In this document: in pieces, positions 27,500-37,942 of the stretch | How the letters are laid out: the number at the start of each line of letters is the position of its first letter | Numbering within the stretch: position 1 is the stretch's first letter | NCBI RefSeq assembly: GCF_900094935.1 | Contig: NZ_FMBA01000019.1 | Location: 1 to 42,966 of the forward strand | Length of the DNA stretch: 42,966 nucleotides | From: Gilliamella intestini | GTDB taxonomy: Bacteria; Pseudomonadota; Gammaproteobacteria; Enterobacterales; Orbaceae | Direction: 5' to 3' | Made by a program: the position numbers and the translations under genes | The notes under the pieces: model-generated | The model's input: only the letters and a program-made list of their open reading frames with translations | Databases searched by the model: none | What the model was told of the DNA's origin: nothing

Positions 27500-27878
27500 T
27501 ATTTTCCTTTATTTCGATATATTTTTTAACCTGAATAAATATTTCAGATTAATATAACATTTAAGTATAAAACTAATGAGTTATTATTAAATAATTTCTT
27601 GAGGAACAAATATTTTAATGAATAAAAGTTAGTTATGTTAGCTTCAAAGCTAATCATATCAAATGACATTTTTTTATGAAAGTATTACTAAATTAAATTA
27701 CTGAATTTTGATTATTATCAAATATAAAGTTAACATAATAATTCAACAAATTTAATCTTGAATATCGATATTTCATCACCATTTGTTAGTTTCAGTTATT
27801 ACATCAAATAAATTATCCATAAAAATTTGTGAAGTAATTTCCAATAATTAACTAAATAATTGTTGCATATAAAAAAAC
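27500..27878. other. Gene-free AT-rich spacer between pqiA and recA
   Basis: About 380 bp between divergent pqiA and recA. Very AT-rich with many A and T runs. I see no ORF, RNA gene or clear repeat. It must contain the pqiA promoter, but I cannot place it with confidence. Confidence 0.6.
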
Positions 27879-27906
27879 TTGATACTGTATAACAATACAG
27901 TGTAAT
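27879..27906 (+). promoter_or_regulatory. recA promoter with LexA (SOS) box
   Basis: -35 TTGATA (27879-27884), LexA box CTGTATAACAATACAG (27885-27900, CTGT-N8-ACAG), then -10 TGTAAT (27901-27906), 16 bp spacer. The LexA operator fills the entire spacer, exactly as in the E. coli recA promoter as I recall it. This supports SOS regulation of recA-recX and a LexA of enterobacterial specificity in this genome. Confidence 0.93.
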
Positions 27907-27939
27907 ATACTACATCCTAACTCATTGGAATTTTATAAT

Positions 27940-28986
27940 ATGAACGAAAACAAACAACGTGCACTTTCTGCTGCATTAAGTCAAATCGAAAAACAATTTG
28001 GTAAAGGTTCAATTATGCGTTTAGGGGATACCCAAACGTTAGATGTAGATGCTGTATCTACTGGTTCATTAGGACTAGATATCGCATTGGGTATTGGCGG
28101 TTTACCAATGGGTCGAATTGTCGAAATATTTGGACCAGAATCATCAGGTAAAACAACACTTACCTTATCTGTCATAGCACAAGCTCAAAAAGAAGGTAAG
28201 ACTTGTGCATTTATTGATGCTGAACATGCACTTGATCCAATTTATGCAGCTAAATTGGGTGTACAAGTTAATGACTTATTAATATCCCAACCTGATACGG
28301 GAGAACAAGCACTTGAAATTTGTGATGCACTAGTTCGCTCTGGCGCTGTTGATGTTATTATTGTCGACTCAGTCGCAGCATTAACACCAAAAGCTGAAAT
28401 TGAAGGTGAAATGGGCGATTCTCATATGGGATTACAAGCTCGTTTAATGTCACAAGCCTTACGTAAACTAACTGCGAATATCAAAAATGCAAATTGTTTA
28501 GTTGTATTTATTAACCAAATTCGTATGAAAATTGGTGTTATGTTTGGTAGCCCAGAAACAACAACTGGTGGTAATGCACTAAAATTCTATGCTTCTGTTC
28601 GTCTTGATATTCGCCGCATTGGTTCAGTAAAAGAAGGTGAAAATATTATCGGTAGTGACACTCGGGTAAAAGTGGTTAAAAACAAAGTTGCAGCTCCATT
28701 TAGACAGACAGAGTTCCAAATTCTTTATGGTTGTGGAATTTCAAAAGAAGGTGAACTAATTGATTTAGGTGTTAAAAACAAATTAGTAGATAAAGCGGGG
28801 GCATGGTATAGCTACAATGGCGAGAAAGTTGGTCAAGGCAAAGCTAACTCAATTAAATTTTTACAAGAACACCCTGAAATTGCCAAAGAACTTGAAACTA
28901 AACTACGCGATTTACTACTAAATAGTCCTGCCGTTTTTGCAACTGATGAAGAAAATATTTCATCAGAAGATGAAAGTTTTGAATAA
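27940..28986 (+). CDS. recA: Recombinase RecA
   Basis: Strand-exchange ATPase of homologous recombination and coprotease for LexA. 348 aa. Walker [11 protein letters not shown] (about residues 66-75), Walker [13 protein letters not shown], the L1/L2 DNA loops around [19 protein letters not shown] and [17 protein letters not shown], and a C-terminal acidic tail [18 protein letters not shown]-initiated extension at 27925 is possible, but ATG 27940 matches the RecA family N-terminus [12 protein letters not shown]. Controlled by the LexA box just upstream. Full length, no anomaly. Confidence 0.99.
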   Translation: MNENKQRALSAALSQIEKQFGKGSIMRLGDTQTLDVDAVSTGSLGLDIALGIGGLPMGRIVEIFGPESSGKTTLTLSVIAQAQKEGKTCAFIDAEHALDPIYAAKLGVQVNDLLISQPDTGEQALEICDALVRSGAVDVIIVDSVAALTPKAEIEGEMGDSHMGLQARLMSQALRKLTANIKNANCLVVFINQIRMKIGVMFGSPETTTGGNALKFYASVRLDIRRIGSVKEGENIIGSDTRVKVVKNKVAAPFRQTEFQILYGCGISKEGELIDLGVKNKLVDKAGAWYSYNGEKVGQGKANSIKFLQEHPEIAKELETKLRDLLLNSPAVFATDEENISSEDESFE

Positions 28987-29486
28987 TGGATAAAAAACTC
29001 AATAAATCAATTTTAAATAAAGCTGTGCAATTACTTGCACAGCGTGATCACTCTTCATATGAACTAACTCAAAAAATAACATTTTTTTTTGCTAAAAAAC
29101 AACTATCTCTAGACGAAGGTTATCACGAGCAACTAACTAAACTAAAAGCAGAAATACAAAATGTTATCGAGTATTGCATCAACCAAAAATGGATTAATGA
29201 TGAACAATATATTGAGAAATATATTGTTATGCGTGCGAATAAAGGTTATGGAAAATATAAAATAGCAATGGAACTTAAACAACGAGGTTTACCAACTGAT
29301 TTAAGTCAACAACTATTACAAATGTCAGATATCAACTGGGGAAATCTTGCCCATGCTCAATTAATAAAAAAACTAAAGCAAATTAAACAAAAAAATAATG
29401 ATAAAAAACAAAAAGGTATTCAGTTTTTGATTGCAAGAGGCTATACACACGATGATATTAAAACCGCACACAACTTATTGACTTAA
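28986..29486 (+). CDS. recX: Regulatory protein RecX
   Basis: RecA filament modulator. 166 aa of helical three-repeat RecX type: LLAQRDHSSYELTQKI, WINDEQYIEKYIVMRANKGYGKYKIAMELKQRG, and a final FLIARGYTHDDIKTAHNLL. The ATG overlaps the recA stop (TAATG), so translation is coupled, as in other gammaproteobacteria. Basic residues and the motif GKYKI identify the family. An insert around LSLDEGYHEQLTKLKAEIQN makes repeat 1 longer than usual. Confidence 0.9.
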   Translation: MDKKLNKSILNKAVQLLAQRDHSSYELTQKITFFFAKKQLSLDEGYHEQLTKLKAEIQNVIEYCINQKWINDEQYIEKYIVMRANKGYGKYKIAMELKQRGLPTDLSQQLLQMSDINWGNLAHAQLIKKLKQIKQKNNDKKQKGIQFLIARGYTHDDIKTAHNLLT

Positions 29487-29638
29487 ACAATTATAATATC
29501 TAAAATAGTATATGTGAAATTAAAAAAATGATTACAAATAAAACTTACTAATTCTTTTTATTTTTACTTGTAATATTAACTAGATCCGCTTCAATAGTAA
29601 CAATATTTACTTTTCAACTTTGGTTGTAACAAGTATAT

Positions 29639-29644
29639 TATAAT
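29639..29644 (+). promoter_or_regulatory. Candidate -10 box for alaS
   Basis: TATAAT 36 nt before the alaS start codon. No good -35 was found at normal spacing. The rest of the 193-nt recX-alaS gap is AT-rich and holds no recognisable terminator. Confidence 0.35.
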
Positions 29645-29679
29645 GTTTAGAAATCTATCGTTTTTATATGGAAGCATAA

Positions 29680-32313
29680 ATGAAAAGCACTGCAGAAATT
29701 CGTCAAAGTTTTCTTGACTTTTTCCATAACAAAGGACATGAAGTTGTCGCAAGTAGTTCCCTTGTTCCACATAATGACCCAACTCTATTATTTACTAATG
29801 CAGGAATGAATCAATTTAAAGATGTTTTTCTCGGTGTTGATAAGCGTTCTTACACTAGAGCCACAACATCGCAACGTTGTGTCCGCGCGGGTGGTAAACA
29901 TAACGATTTAGACAATGTTGGCTATACAGCTCGACATCATACTTTTTTTGAAATGTTAGGGAACTTTAGTTTCGGCGATTATTTTAAGCATGATGCAATT
30001 CATTTTGCATGGGAATTATTAACCAGTAAAGAATGGTTTAATCTACCTAAAGATAAGCTAACTGTCACTGTTTATGAAACCGATGACGAAGCATATGCAA
30101 TTTGGGAAAAAGAAATCGGTATCCCTAAAGAACGCATAATTCGTATTGGTGATAATAAAGGTGCGCCATATGCTTCTGATAACTTTTGGCAAATGGGGGA
30201 TACAGGTCCTTGTGGTCCTTGTACCGAAATTTTCTACGATCATGGTGATCACCTTTGGGGCGGGCCTCCTGGTAGCGCTGAAGAAGATGGCGATAGATTT
30301 ATCGAAATTTGGAACATTGTCTTTATGCAATTTAATCGCCATCCTGACGGCACAATGGAACCATTACCTAAACCATCAGTCGATACAGGTATGGGGTTAG
30401 AGCGCATTGCCGCTGTTTTGCAGCATGTCAACTCTAATTATGAAATAGATCTGTTTAAAAAATTAATTAAAGATGCAGCAGAGATTATTCAAACTAAAGA
30501 TCTAGAAAATAAATCACTACGCGTTATTGCCGACCATATTCGTTCTTGTGCTTTTCTTATTTCAGATGGCGTATTACCTTCAAACGAAGGCCGAGGCTAT
30601 GTATTACGACGTATAATTCGACGTGCAGTGCGCCATGGACATATGCTTGGCGCAAAAGACATATTTTTCTACAAACTGGTAAAACCTTTAATTGATGTGA
30701 TGGAAAGCGCAGCAGTTGAATTAGAAAATAATCGAAAATTGGTTGAAGACGCTCTTAAATTAGAAGAAGAGCAATTTCTAAAAACATTAGAACGTGGATT
30801 ATTTTTGCTTGATCAAGAGTTAACAAAAATCACAGGCAAAATATTACCCGGTGATGTTGCATTTAAACTTTATGACACTTACGGCTTTCCACTAGATTTA
30901 ACAGCAGATGTTTGCCGTGAAAAAAATATCACGATTGATGAGGAAGGCTTTAATCAATGCATGGAAGAACAACGAAAGCGTGCACGCGAATCAAGTTCAT
31001 TTAGTGTTGATTATAGCAACGTCATAAAACTTGATGATAGAACTGAATTTTTAGGTTATCAAGCAACTGAAACTTCAGGAAAAATTATTGCTATATTTAA
31101 AAATGGCCAAAAAGTTGAAAGTATTCATGCTGGCGATGAAGCAATTATCATCCTAGACAAAACGCCATTTTATGGCGAATCTGGTGGGCAAATTGGTGAT
31201 AAAGGCTTATTAACAGCTGCAAATGTTGAATTTACAGTTTTAGATAGTCAAAAATATGGCAAAAGTATCGGGCATATAGGTAACATCATCAAAGGCTGTT
31301 TAAAAGTCGGAGACACAGTTACAGCTGCAATCAACGTTGAACTACGTGAACGAATTCGTCGTAATCATTCAGCTACACATTTATTACAAGCTGCATTACA
31401 ACATGTTTTGGGTAATCATGTTCATCAAAAAGGGTCTTTAGTCAATGATAACTATCTACGTTTTGACTTTTCACATAACCAGCCGATAACACAAGAACAA
31501 ATTATTGAAATAGAAAACCTTGTTAACCGACAAATTCGTCGCAATTTACCAGTTGATATTGAGCTTATGCCGATCGATGAAGCCAAAAACAAAGGTGCTA
31601 TGGCACTATTTGGTGAAAAATATGATGATATAGTAAGAGTGCTTGCTATGGGGGATTTTTCGATTGAACTTTGCGGTGGTACTCACGTAGATAGAACCGG
31701 CGATATTGGTTTATTTAAAATAATATCAGAATCAAGCATAGCATCTGGCGTACGCCGTATTGAAGCGACCTCGGGGCAAAATGCAATGGATCTAATACAC
31801 TATGAATCAAATTTATTAACTCAGATTGGGCAAATCATTAAAAGTGATAAATCTGCAGTTTTAGCACGTATTGAACAACTGTCTGAGCAAACCAAGCAGC
31901 TTGAAAAAACAGTTGAACAATTAAAAGCACAAAAAGCTAGCCAAGAAAGCGCTCAATTGCTTAATCAATGTGAACAAATCAATAATACTAATGTACTTAT
32001 TGCTAAACTTGACAATATTGAAGCAAAATTATTACGCACTATGATTGATGATCTTAAAAATCAGTTAAAAACAGCCGTAATTATTTTGGCTGCAGTTAAC
32101 GATGGAAAAATCAATTTAGCTGCAGGTGTAACTAATGATTTAATCAAAAATATTAAAGCTGGTGAGCTAGTTTCTCAATTGGCATTAAAAATAGGTGGTA
32201 AAGGTGGTGGGCGGCCTGATTTCGCTCAAGCAGGCGGGATGGATCTCTCGGCATTACCCGAAGCATTATCTTCGATAAAAAAGGAAATCAGTAATAAATT
32301 ACAAGCGAGTTAG
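29680..32313 (+). CDS. alaS: Alanyl-tRNA synthetase
   Basis: Class II synthetase, 877 aa, one longer than E. coli. Aminoacylation domain opens with [18 protein letters not shown] and contains [20 protein letters not shown]-type [17 protein letters not shown], and motif 2/3 segments [15 protein letters not shown] and [16 protein letters not shown]. The editing domain has the zinc set HSATH (about residues 565-569) and [11 protein letters not shown] (about 664-674). C-terminal coiled coil ([20 protein letters not shown]) and C-Ala domain with [15 protein letters not shown]. Also needed for mistranslation editing of Ser/Gly-tRNA(Ala). Upstream of csrA as in E. coli. Confidence 0.98.
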   Translation: MKSTAEIRQSFLDFFHNKGHEVVASSSLVPHNDPTLLFTNAGMNQFKDVFLGVDKRSYTRATTSQRCVRAGGKHNDLDNVGYTARHHTFFEMLGNFSFGDYFKHDAIHFAWELLTSKEWFNLPKDKLTVTVYETDDEAYAIWEKEIGIPKERIIRIGDNKGAPYASDNFWQMGDTGPCGPCTEIFYDHGDHLWGGPPGSAEEDGDRFIEIWNIVFMQFNRHPDGTMEPLPKPSVDTGMGLERIAAVLQHVNSNYEIDLFKKLIKDAAEIIQTKDLENKSLRVIADHIRSCAFLISDGVLPSNEGRGYVLRRIIRRAVRHGHMLGAKDIFFYKLVKPLIDVMESAAVELENNRKLVEDALKLEEEQFLKTLERGLFLLDQELTKITGKILPGDVAFKLYDTYGFPLDLTADVCREKNITIDEEGFNQCMEEQRKRARESSSFSVDYSNVIKLDDRTEFLGYQATETSGKIIAIFKNGQKVESIHAGDEAIIILDKTPFYGESGGQIGDKGLLTAANVEFTVLDSQKYGKSIGHIGNIIKGCLKVGDTVTAAINVELRERIRRNHSATHLLQAALQHVLGNHVHQKGSLVNDNYLRFDFSHNQPITQEQIIEIENLVNRQIRRNLPVDIELMPIDEAKNKGAMALFGEKYDDIVRVLAMGDFSIELCGGTHVDRTGDIGLFKIISESSIASGVRRIEATSGQNAMDLIHYESNLLTQIGQIIKSDKSAVLARIEQLSEQTKQLEKTVEQLKAQKASQESAQLLNQCEQINNTNVLIAKLDNIEAKLLRTMIDDLKNQLKTAVIILAAVNDGKINLAAGVTNDLIKNIKAGELVSQLALKIGGKGGGRPDFAQAGGMDLSALPEALSSIKKEISNKLQAS

Positions 32314-32364
32314 CCATATATACTCAAGTATTTGTTAATTAAATATTAGAGTTTTCCTCAAAAT

Positions 32365-32450
32365 TCCATCTTTTTATCTTATGGATGGAGGCTGACGAAG
32401 CTATATCTTAAAATTGTTTGGATATGCACTTAACTGATATTAGGAGAGCT
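32365..32450 (+). promoter_or_regulatory. csrA 5' leader with repeated GGA motifs and a hairpin
   Basis: Upstream of csrA there are GGA motifs at 32383-32385, 32387-32389, 32420-32422 and 32443-32445 (the last within the ribosome site TAGGAGAG). TCCATC (32365-32370) and GATGGA (32384-32389) form a hairpin that presents part of them. CsrA binds GGA in stem-loops, and autoregulation is known for E. coli csrA. Binding here is inference. Confidence 0.45.
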
Positions 32451-32451
32451 C

Positions 32452-32652
32452 ATGTTAATTTTAACTAGGAGAGTTGGTGAAACTCTAATAATTGGGGATG
32501 ATATAATTATTACCATCTTAGGCGTAAAAGGCAATCAAGTCAGAGTTGGTATTAATGCACCTAAAGACGTTTCAATTCACAGAGAAGAGATATATAACAG
32601 AATTCATCAAATACAAGATTCAACAGATGAATTTCCCGAGCCTAAAGGGTAA
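32452..32652 (+). CDS. csrA: Carbon storage regulator CsrA
   Basis: Dimeric RNA-binding post-transcriptional regulator. 66 aa, slightly longer than E. coli (61). Contains [17 protein letters not shown] at the N-terminus (Arg6/7 region and beta1) and [19 protein letters not shown] with the RNA-contacting Arg44-type residue, followed by a short acidic/Pro tail. TAGGAGAG lies upstream. Order alaS-csrA-tRNA-Ser-tRNA-Arg is the same as E. coli alaS-csrA-serV-argV. Confidence 0.97.
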   Translation: MLILTRRVGETLIIGDDIIITILGVKGNQVRVGINAPKDVSIHREEIYNRIHQIQDSTDEFPEPKG

Positions 32653-32698
32653 TGTTGGGCAGTAAATAAACAACTGGCACGCAGAAACAAAAAAATGT

Positions 32699-32726
32699 TT
32701 GACTTATTTTTTGTAAAAAGTAATAT
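32699..32726 (+). promoter_or_regulatory. Promoter of the serV-argV tRNA cluster
   Basis: TTGACT (32699-32704), 16-bp spacer, TAATAT (32721-32726), then a G/C-rich discriminator GTGCGCC. A GC-rich discriminator is typical of stringently controlled stable-RNA promoters. Start would be near 32733, 41 nt before the first tRNA. Confidence 0.7.
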
Positions 32727-32773
32727 GTGCGCCACACATTATGATTTTGTTGTTCAAGGAGTCATAATGTCTT

Positions 32774-32866
32774 GGTGAGATGGCCGAGAGGCTGAAGGCG
32801 CTCCCCTGCTAAGGGAGTATGCGGTCAAAAGCTGCATCGAGGGTTCGAATCCCTCTCTCACCGCCA
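32774..32866 (+). tRNA. serV: tRNA-Ser (anticodon GCT)
   Basis: 93 nt including CCA. Acceptor GGTGAGA pairs with TCTCACC, and G is the discriminator. Anticodon loop CTGCTAA in the stem TCCC/GGGA gives GCT for AGC/AGU Ser. A long variable arm (GCGGTCAAAAGCTGC) and T-loop TTCGAAT confirm a class II tRNA. Position after csrA matches serV. Confidence 0.97.
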
Positions 32867-32885
32867 TTTTAAAAATTTAAAATAT

Positions 32886-32962
32886 GCATCCGTAGCTCAG
32901 CTGGATAGAGTACCCGGCTACGAACCGGGCGGTCAGGGGTTCGAATCCCTTCGGATGCACCA
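32886..32962 (+). tRNA. tRNA-Arg (anticodon ACG), copy 1
   Basis: 77 nt including CCA. Acceptor GCATCCG/CGGATGC, anticodon loop CTACGAA in stem CCCGG/CCGGG: anticodon ACG, normally made inosine by TadA to read CGU/CGC/CGA. First of three tandem tRNA-Arg genes, separated by short A/T-rich spacers. Confidence 0.97.
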
Positions 32963-32979
32963 TTTTAAAAATTCAAAAC

Positions 32980-33056
32980 GCATCCGTAGCTCAGCTGGAT
33001 AGAGTACCCGGCTACGAACCGGGCGGTCAGGGGTTCGAATCCCTTCGGATGCACCA
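32980..33056 (+). tRNA. tRNA-Arg (anticodon ACG), copy 2
   Basis: 77 nt including CCA. Same sequence as copy 1 over the whole length (acceptor GCATCCG, loop CTACGAA, end CCTTCGGATGCACCA), only the 17-nt spacer before it differs in part. A recent tandem duplication or gene conversion. Confidence 0.97.
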
Positions 33057-33078
33057 CTTTTTTTTAACGAACTTACAC

Positions 33079-33155
33079 GCATCCGTAGCTCAGCTGGATA
33101 GAGCACTCGGCTTCGAACCGAGCGGTCAGGGGTTCGAATCCCTTCGGGTGCGCCA
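33079..33155 (+). tRNA. tRNA-Arg (anticodon TCG)
   Basis: 77 nt including CCA. Same framework as the two ACG copies, but the anticodon stem is CTCGG/CCGAG (CCCGG/CCGGG in the others), with the compensatory T-A pair, the loop is CTTCGAA (anticodon TCG), and the acceptor end is CGGGTGC with discriminator G. It would read CGA and, by wobble, CGG. Confidence 0.92.
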
Positions 33156-33249
33156 TTTCTGTTGAATCCCGATATAATTCTAGTATACTAATCTCACAAA
33201 TTTTTATATTGGTAAATCGATCTACTTTTAATTTATATATTCTGTTTTC

Positions 33250-33255
33250 TATAAT
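33250..33255 (+). promoter_or_regulatory. Candidate -10 box for serS
   Basis: TATAAT 53 nt before the serS start. No clear -35 at 17 bp (TTTTAA-like only). The 152-nt gap after the last tRNA otherwise shows no structure; no good terminator for the tRNA operon was found. Confidence 0.4.
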
Positions 33256-33295
33256 AGAATAACGATAAAGTAGAAAGATATTCCCTAGTTAATAA

Positions 33296-34600
<1,305 letters not shown>

Positions 34601-34618
34601 GTAAAACCAAACTTATTT

Positions 34619-34652
34619 AATAGCGCTACTTATTAGTTAGCGCTATTTTTTT
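34619..34652 (+). terminator. Terminator of serS
   Basis: 10-bp stem AATAGCGCTA (34619-34628) / TAGCGCTATT (34638-34647) with a 9-nt loop, followed directly by TTTTTTT. A clear intrinsic terminator 18 nt after the stop. Confidence 0.92.
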
Positions 34653-34672
34653 ATTAACAAAAGAGAAAGAAA

Positions 34673-35569
34673 ATGATAAAAGGCATCACACTTTTAATAT
34701 TTGCATCATGTCTTTTTGCTTTGCTTTATTACTACCCTGTACTATTACAGCCATTATCAATTATTGATATTTTTTGCTGGCGACTATTAACCTCGTTTCC
34801 TGCAATTATTGTATTAATTATCATCCAAAAAAAATGGTCAGCAGTAACAGCCCTATTCACACGCATAAAACAGCAACCGCTTTATTTATTAGGACTGATA
34901 TTTTCCTCTTTTTTGCTAACTATCCAAATGATGATTTTTATCTGGGCACCAGTTAACGGACATGGACTATCAGCATCGCTAGGTTATTTTTTATTACCAT
35001 TAACTATGGTCATTTCAGGACAAATCTTTTACAAAGAAAAACTCAGCTTTTTACAAAAAATTGCTGTTGGGTTAGCAGCTTTAGGGGTAATCATCGAAAT
35101 CACAACCACAGGCGCATTTTCGTGGGAAACAGCCATTATAGCCTTAGGATATCCCATTTACTTCATCACAAGAAGAAAATTGCAAATAGAAGGGATTGCG
35201 GGGACATTTTCAGACTTCTTGTTTATCTTTATCGGTTGCCTTATTTACTTCTCGTTAAATTATAATGCACACAAAATTATTGGAGATATTGTTCATTTTC
35301 CGATTTATATTCCAATGTTAGGAATCATAACTGCTATTGCTTTTGCTATATACTTTTTTGCAAGGCAATTATTACCACTGGGGTTATTTGGCTTGCTCGG
35401 TTATGTAGAGCCCGTATTGTTAACCATCGTTTCGGTATTATTTTTACATGAGACAGTATCTTCTGAGCATATTGCCTCATATGGACTAATTTGGCTATCA
35501 GTATGCATACTTGCTTTAGAAGGAACTATTTTTGTTTTACGAGCAATAAAACGAAAAAGAATACGATAA
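34673..35569 (+). CDS. EamA-family (RarD-like) membrane transporter
   Basis: 298 aa with about ten transmembrane helices in two five-helix EamA halves. Text such as GITLLIFASCLFALLYYY, PLSIIDIFCWRLLTSFPAIIV and LFLHETVSSEHIASYGLIWL resembles the RarD branch of the drug/metabolite transporters. The substrate is unknown. Single gene after the serS terminator, with AGAGAAAGAAA before ATG. Members often export amino acids or other metabolites; that is inference. Confidence 0.8.
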   Translation: MIKGITLLIFASCLFALLYYYPVLLQPLSIIDIFCWRLLTSFPAIIVLIIIQKKWSAVTALFTRIKQQPLYLLGLIFSSFLLTIQMMIFIWAPVNGHGLSASLGYFLLPLTMVISGQIFYKEKLSFLQKIAVGLAALGVIIEITTTGAFSWETAIIALGYPIYFITRRKLQIEGIAGTFSDFLFIFIGCLIYFSLNYNAHKIIGDIVHFPIYIPMLGIITAIAFAIYFFARQLLPLGLFGLLGYVEPVLLTIVSVLFLHETVSSEHIASYGLIWLSVCILALEGTIFVLRAIKRKRIR

Positions 35570-35873
35570 TAATACTTAAAAATTTTCAATTTATATATAG
35601 TAGCCTAGTAGCTTGGTAAACTTGACTGGTGAAAAGTAATAATCCATTAAATAATAATTTAGAGTATTTATTTCACCTATTAGGCATCCATTTTACTAAA
35701 ATAAATTTCAACAAATAATGAGCATCTGCTAAGTTAAGTTTAAGTGATTATATTTAATTGCACTTTTATATATGTATAAAAACTCCGTAAACTACAAATA
35801 TTAAGGAGAAAATAGACAAAAAACGAATATATACATATTTATTTGTAAACCTTCAATAAGCACATGGCATTGC
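35570..35873. other. Gene-free region between two convergent genes
   Basis: 304 bp with no ORF, RNA or strong terminator. A 6-bp hairpin TAAGCA (35857-35862) / TGCTTA (35871-35876) overlaps the stop codon of the permease that follows on the minus strand. AAGGAG (at about 35803) has no start codon nearby. Nothing else recognised. Confidence 0.5.
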
Positions 35874-37220
35874 TTACTTACTTCTTTCTAACCATATTAG
35901 TTGAGCTTGGCCTTTATTCAAACTGAGAATAATTATTCCCACGACGAACCAAATAACGCCAACAATCTTTGCACCATTATCAATATGAAATAACACAGGC
36001 AATAGCACCACAATACCAATAATTGGCATAACAATATCTAAAATCCACGAAAGCCATCCTTTTGAGCCTTTTTTAAGTTTAAAATAACCGATTACAGACA
36101 AATGCAACATAATAAATGCCGTCAATGCTCCAATATCAACAAATGATACCAAAGTGGGTAATCCTTTGGCATTATTAGCCGCAATGACCACTAGGCATAA
36201 ATTAAATAATGCAGCAAATAAAACGGCTATTGTTGGTACACCAGTACTTTTACCAACTTTAGCAAGAAAAGACGGCAAACGTTTATCACGCCCCATACTA
36301 AATAAAAGACGACTTGCTGCAGCTTGTCCAACCATTGCAGCAAATGCAGCGCCAATAGCTTTCATAAAACTTAGTGACCATCCTAACCACAAATTAATTT
36401 CTTGATTGACAATATTATAATAAGCTTTACCTTGCAGTTCTGGGTGGCTACGCAAATATTCCGGGCTATAAGGATTAAGTAAGGCACCGATATAAATTTG
36501 CACTACAAATAAACAACCAGCTAAAATTAAGCAGATGATTATTGCTTTACTCACTAACTGATGGTGGCCGTGATTTTCTTCAGAAAATGTCGCAATAGCA
36601 TCAAACCCCAAATAAGAGAGCACAGCAATAGACACGGCATTAAATAGGTTTCCCCAACTGAACAAATCCCCCCCAATAAAAGGTTGCAACCAATTTTGAC
36701 TAATACCACTTGTTGCAATTACCCAAACTCCCACAGATAACACCGTAAACAGTACAATAATTTCAAATATTAAGATGATTAACGTAATTTTGGCCGATTT
36801 TTTAACACCAATTAAATTGAGTGTAGTGGTTAACATAACAGCCAAGCAAGTCCATATCCATATTGGCACTTCGGGAATTAAAGCATTGAGCGATATACCA
36901 CTAAATAAGTAAGCAACCGCAGGAATAAACATATAATCAAGTAATAACAACCAACCTACTAAAAAACCAGCATGAGGATGAATACCAATAGAGCAATAAG
37001 CATAAACAGCCCCTGCATGTGGTAGTGCATTTGCCATTCGAGCATAAGAAAGCGCGGTAAATGCCATTACCAACGTTGCAACAATATAGACTAAAACAAT
37101 AGCGCCATCGCTTATCGCATCTAAAACACCAAATAGCCCTATCGGTGCTGCAGGGCCAATAAAAAGCAATCCCAGAATAACCAAATCCCGAAATCGCATA
37201 TTTTTGCTTAACTGTTGCAT
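35874..37220 (-). CDS. APC-superfamily amino acid permease
   Basis: 448 aa, 12 transmembrane helices. APC signature in helix 1 (LVILGLLFIGPAAPIGLFGVL), ALSYARMANALPHAGAVYAY in helices 2-3, and FIPAVAYLFSGISLNALIPE; also FDAIATFSEE (a conserved loop) and SRLLFSMGRDKRLPSFLAKVGK. This fits the YdgF/PuuP-like amino acid or polyamine permease group; the substrate cannot be read from sequence. Single gene; the region 37221-37335 before it holds no clear promoter. Confidence 0.85.
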   Translation of the reverse strand: MQQLSKNMRFRDLVILGLLFIGPAAPIGLFGVLDAISDGAIVLVYIVATLVMAFTALSYARMANALPHAGAVYAYCSIGIHPHAGFLVGWLLLLDYMFIPAVAYLFSGISLNALIPEVPIWIWTCLAVMLTTTLNLIGVKKSAKITLIILIFEIIVLFTVLSVGVWVIATSGISQNWLQPFIGGDLFSWGNLFNAVSIAVLSYLGFDAIATFSEENHGHHQLVSKAIIICLILAGCLFVVQIYIGALLNPYSPEYLRSHPELQGKAYYNIVNQEINLWLGWSLSFMKAIGAAFAAMVGQAAASRLLFSMGRDKRLPSFLAKVGKSTGVPTIAVLFAALFNLCLVVIAANNAKGLPTLVSFVDIGALTAFIMLHLSVIGYFKLKKGSKGWLSWILDIVMPIIGIVVLLPVLFHIDNGAKIVGVIWFVVGIIILSLNKGQAQLIWLERSK

Positions 37221-37335
37221 AAAATCATGCTCTTATGGCAATTATCAATAAAATAAATATTAAATGATGAATGCAAAATGTGCTAAGATCTGCTTGTTAT
37301 TAGCTTATAATTATTAGTTATAAGTATGCAATTTA

Positions 37336-37752
37336 CTAATACTCTCTAATCTCATAGGTATAAGTCATTTTTGCTGTTTTACCAAGCATGATAGAGGCAC
37401 TGCAATATTTTTCTGATGCAAGTTTTACTGCCATTTCAACGGCTTCGTTATCAATATTAATACCCGTAATAACGATATGAAAATTAATTGAGGTATACAC
37501 TTTAGGGGAAGATTCTGCTTGAGTTTTATCAATATCTATCCAAAGATCACGTACATCCTTTTTTTTATTTTTTAAAATTGCAATAATATCATAAGCCATA
37601 CAACCCGCAGCACCATGTAATAAAAGCTCCATAGGACGGGCTCCACGATTACGGCCACCATGCTCAATACCACCATCCATAACTAATGAATGCCCACTTG
37701 CTGTTTCACCTAAAAAACCAAAATCATCCACCCACTTTAAACGATCTTTCAT
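37336..37752 (-). CDS. yhfA: OsmC-family protein, YhfA-like
   Basis: 138 aa. OsmC/Ohr fold: KWVDDFGFLGETASGHSLVMDGG, ARPMELLLHGAAGCMAYDII with the first conserved Cys, and the second Cys in ASEKYCSASIML. The text follows E. coli YhfA (134 aa) closely. Its activity is uncharacterised, possibly thiol-dependent peroxide reduction. AAGGAG precedes the start. Confidence 0.88.
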   Translation of the reverse strand: MKDRLKWVDDFGFLGETASGHSLVMDGGIEHGGRNRGARPMELLLHGAAGCMAYDIIAILKNKKKDVRDLWIDIDKTQAESSPKVYTSINFHIVITGINIDNEAVEMAVKLASEKYCSASIMLGKTAKMTYTYEIREY

Positions 37753-37865
37753 TATTCGCTCCTTTTTATTTATCTTTAAACTTTACTAAATAACATAAAC
37801 GTTTTTAATCATTCTGTCATCTTTTGACGCTGTATTATCGTTGTATTAATTGTTATGCTAGCCAC

Positions 37866-37890
37866 AAAAAAGGTCGCAATCGCGACCTTA
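37866..37890 (-). terminator. Terminator of mltB
   Basis: 8-bp stem AAGGTCGC (37870-37877) / GCGACCTT (37882-37889) with a 4-nt loop. On the minus strand the stem is followed by TTTTTTG. Lies about 50 nt after the mltB stop and before the yhfA upstream region. Confidence 0.9.
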
Positions 37891-37942
37891 AAACTTCATA
37901 AAACATAAAAAAAAGCTAGATTAATACTAAACAACAAAATTG

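Noticed and set aside
32886-33155. Near-identical 77-bp direct repeats considered as a CRISPR-like or mobile repeat
   Set aside because: They fold as tRNA-Arg genes with CCA ends and sit behind a stable-RNA type promoter.
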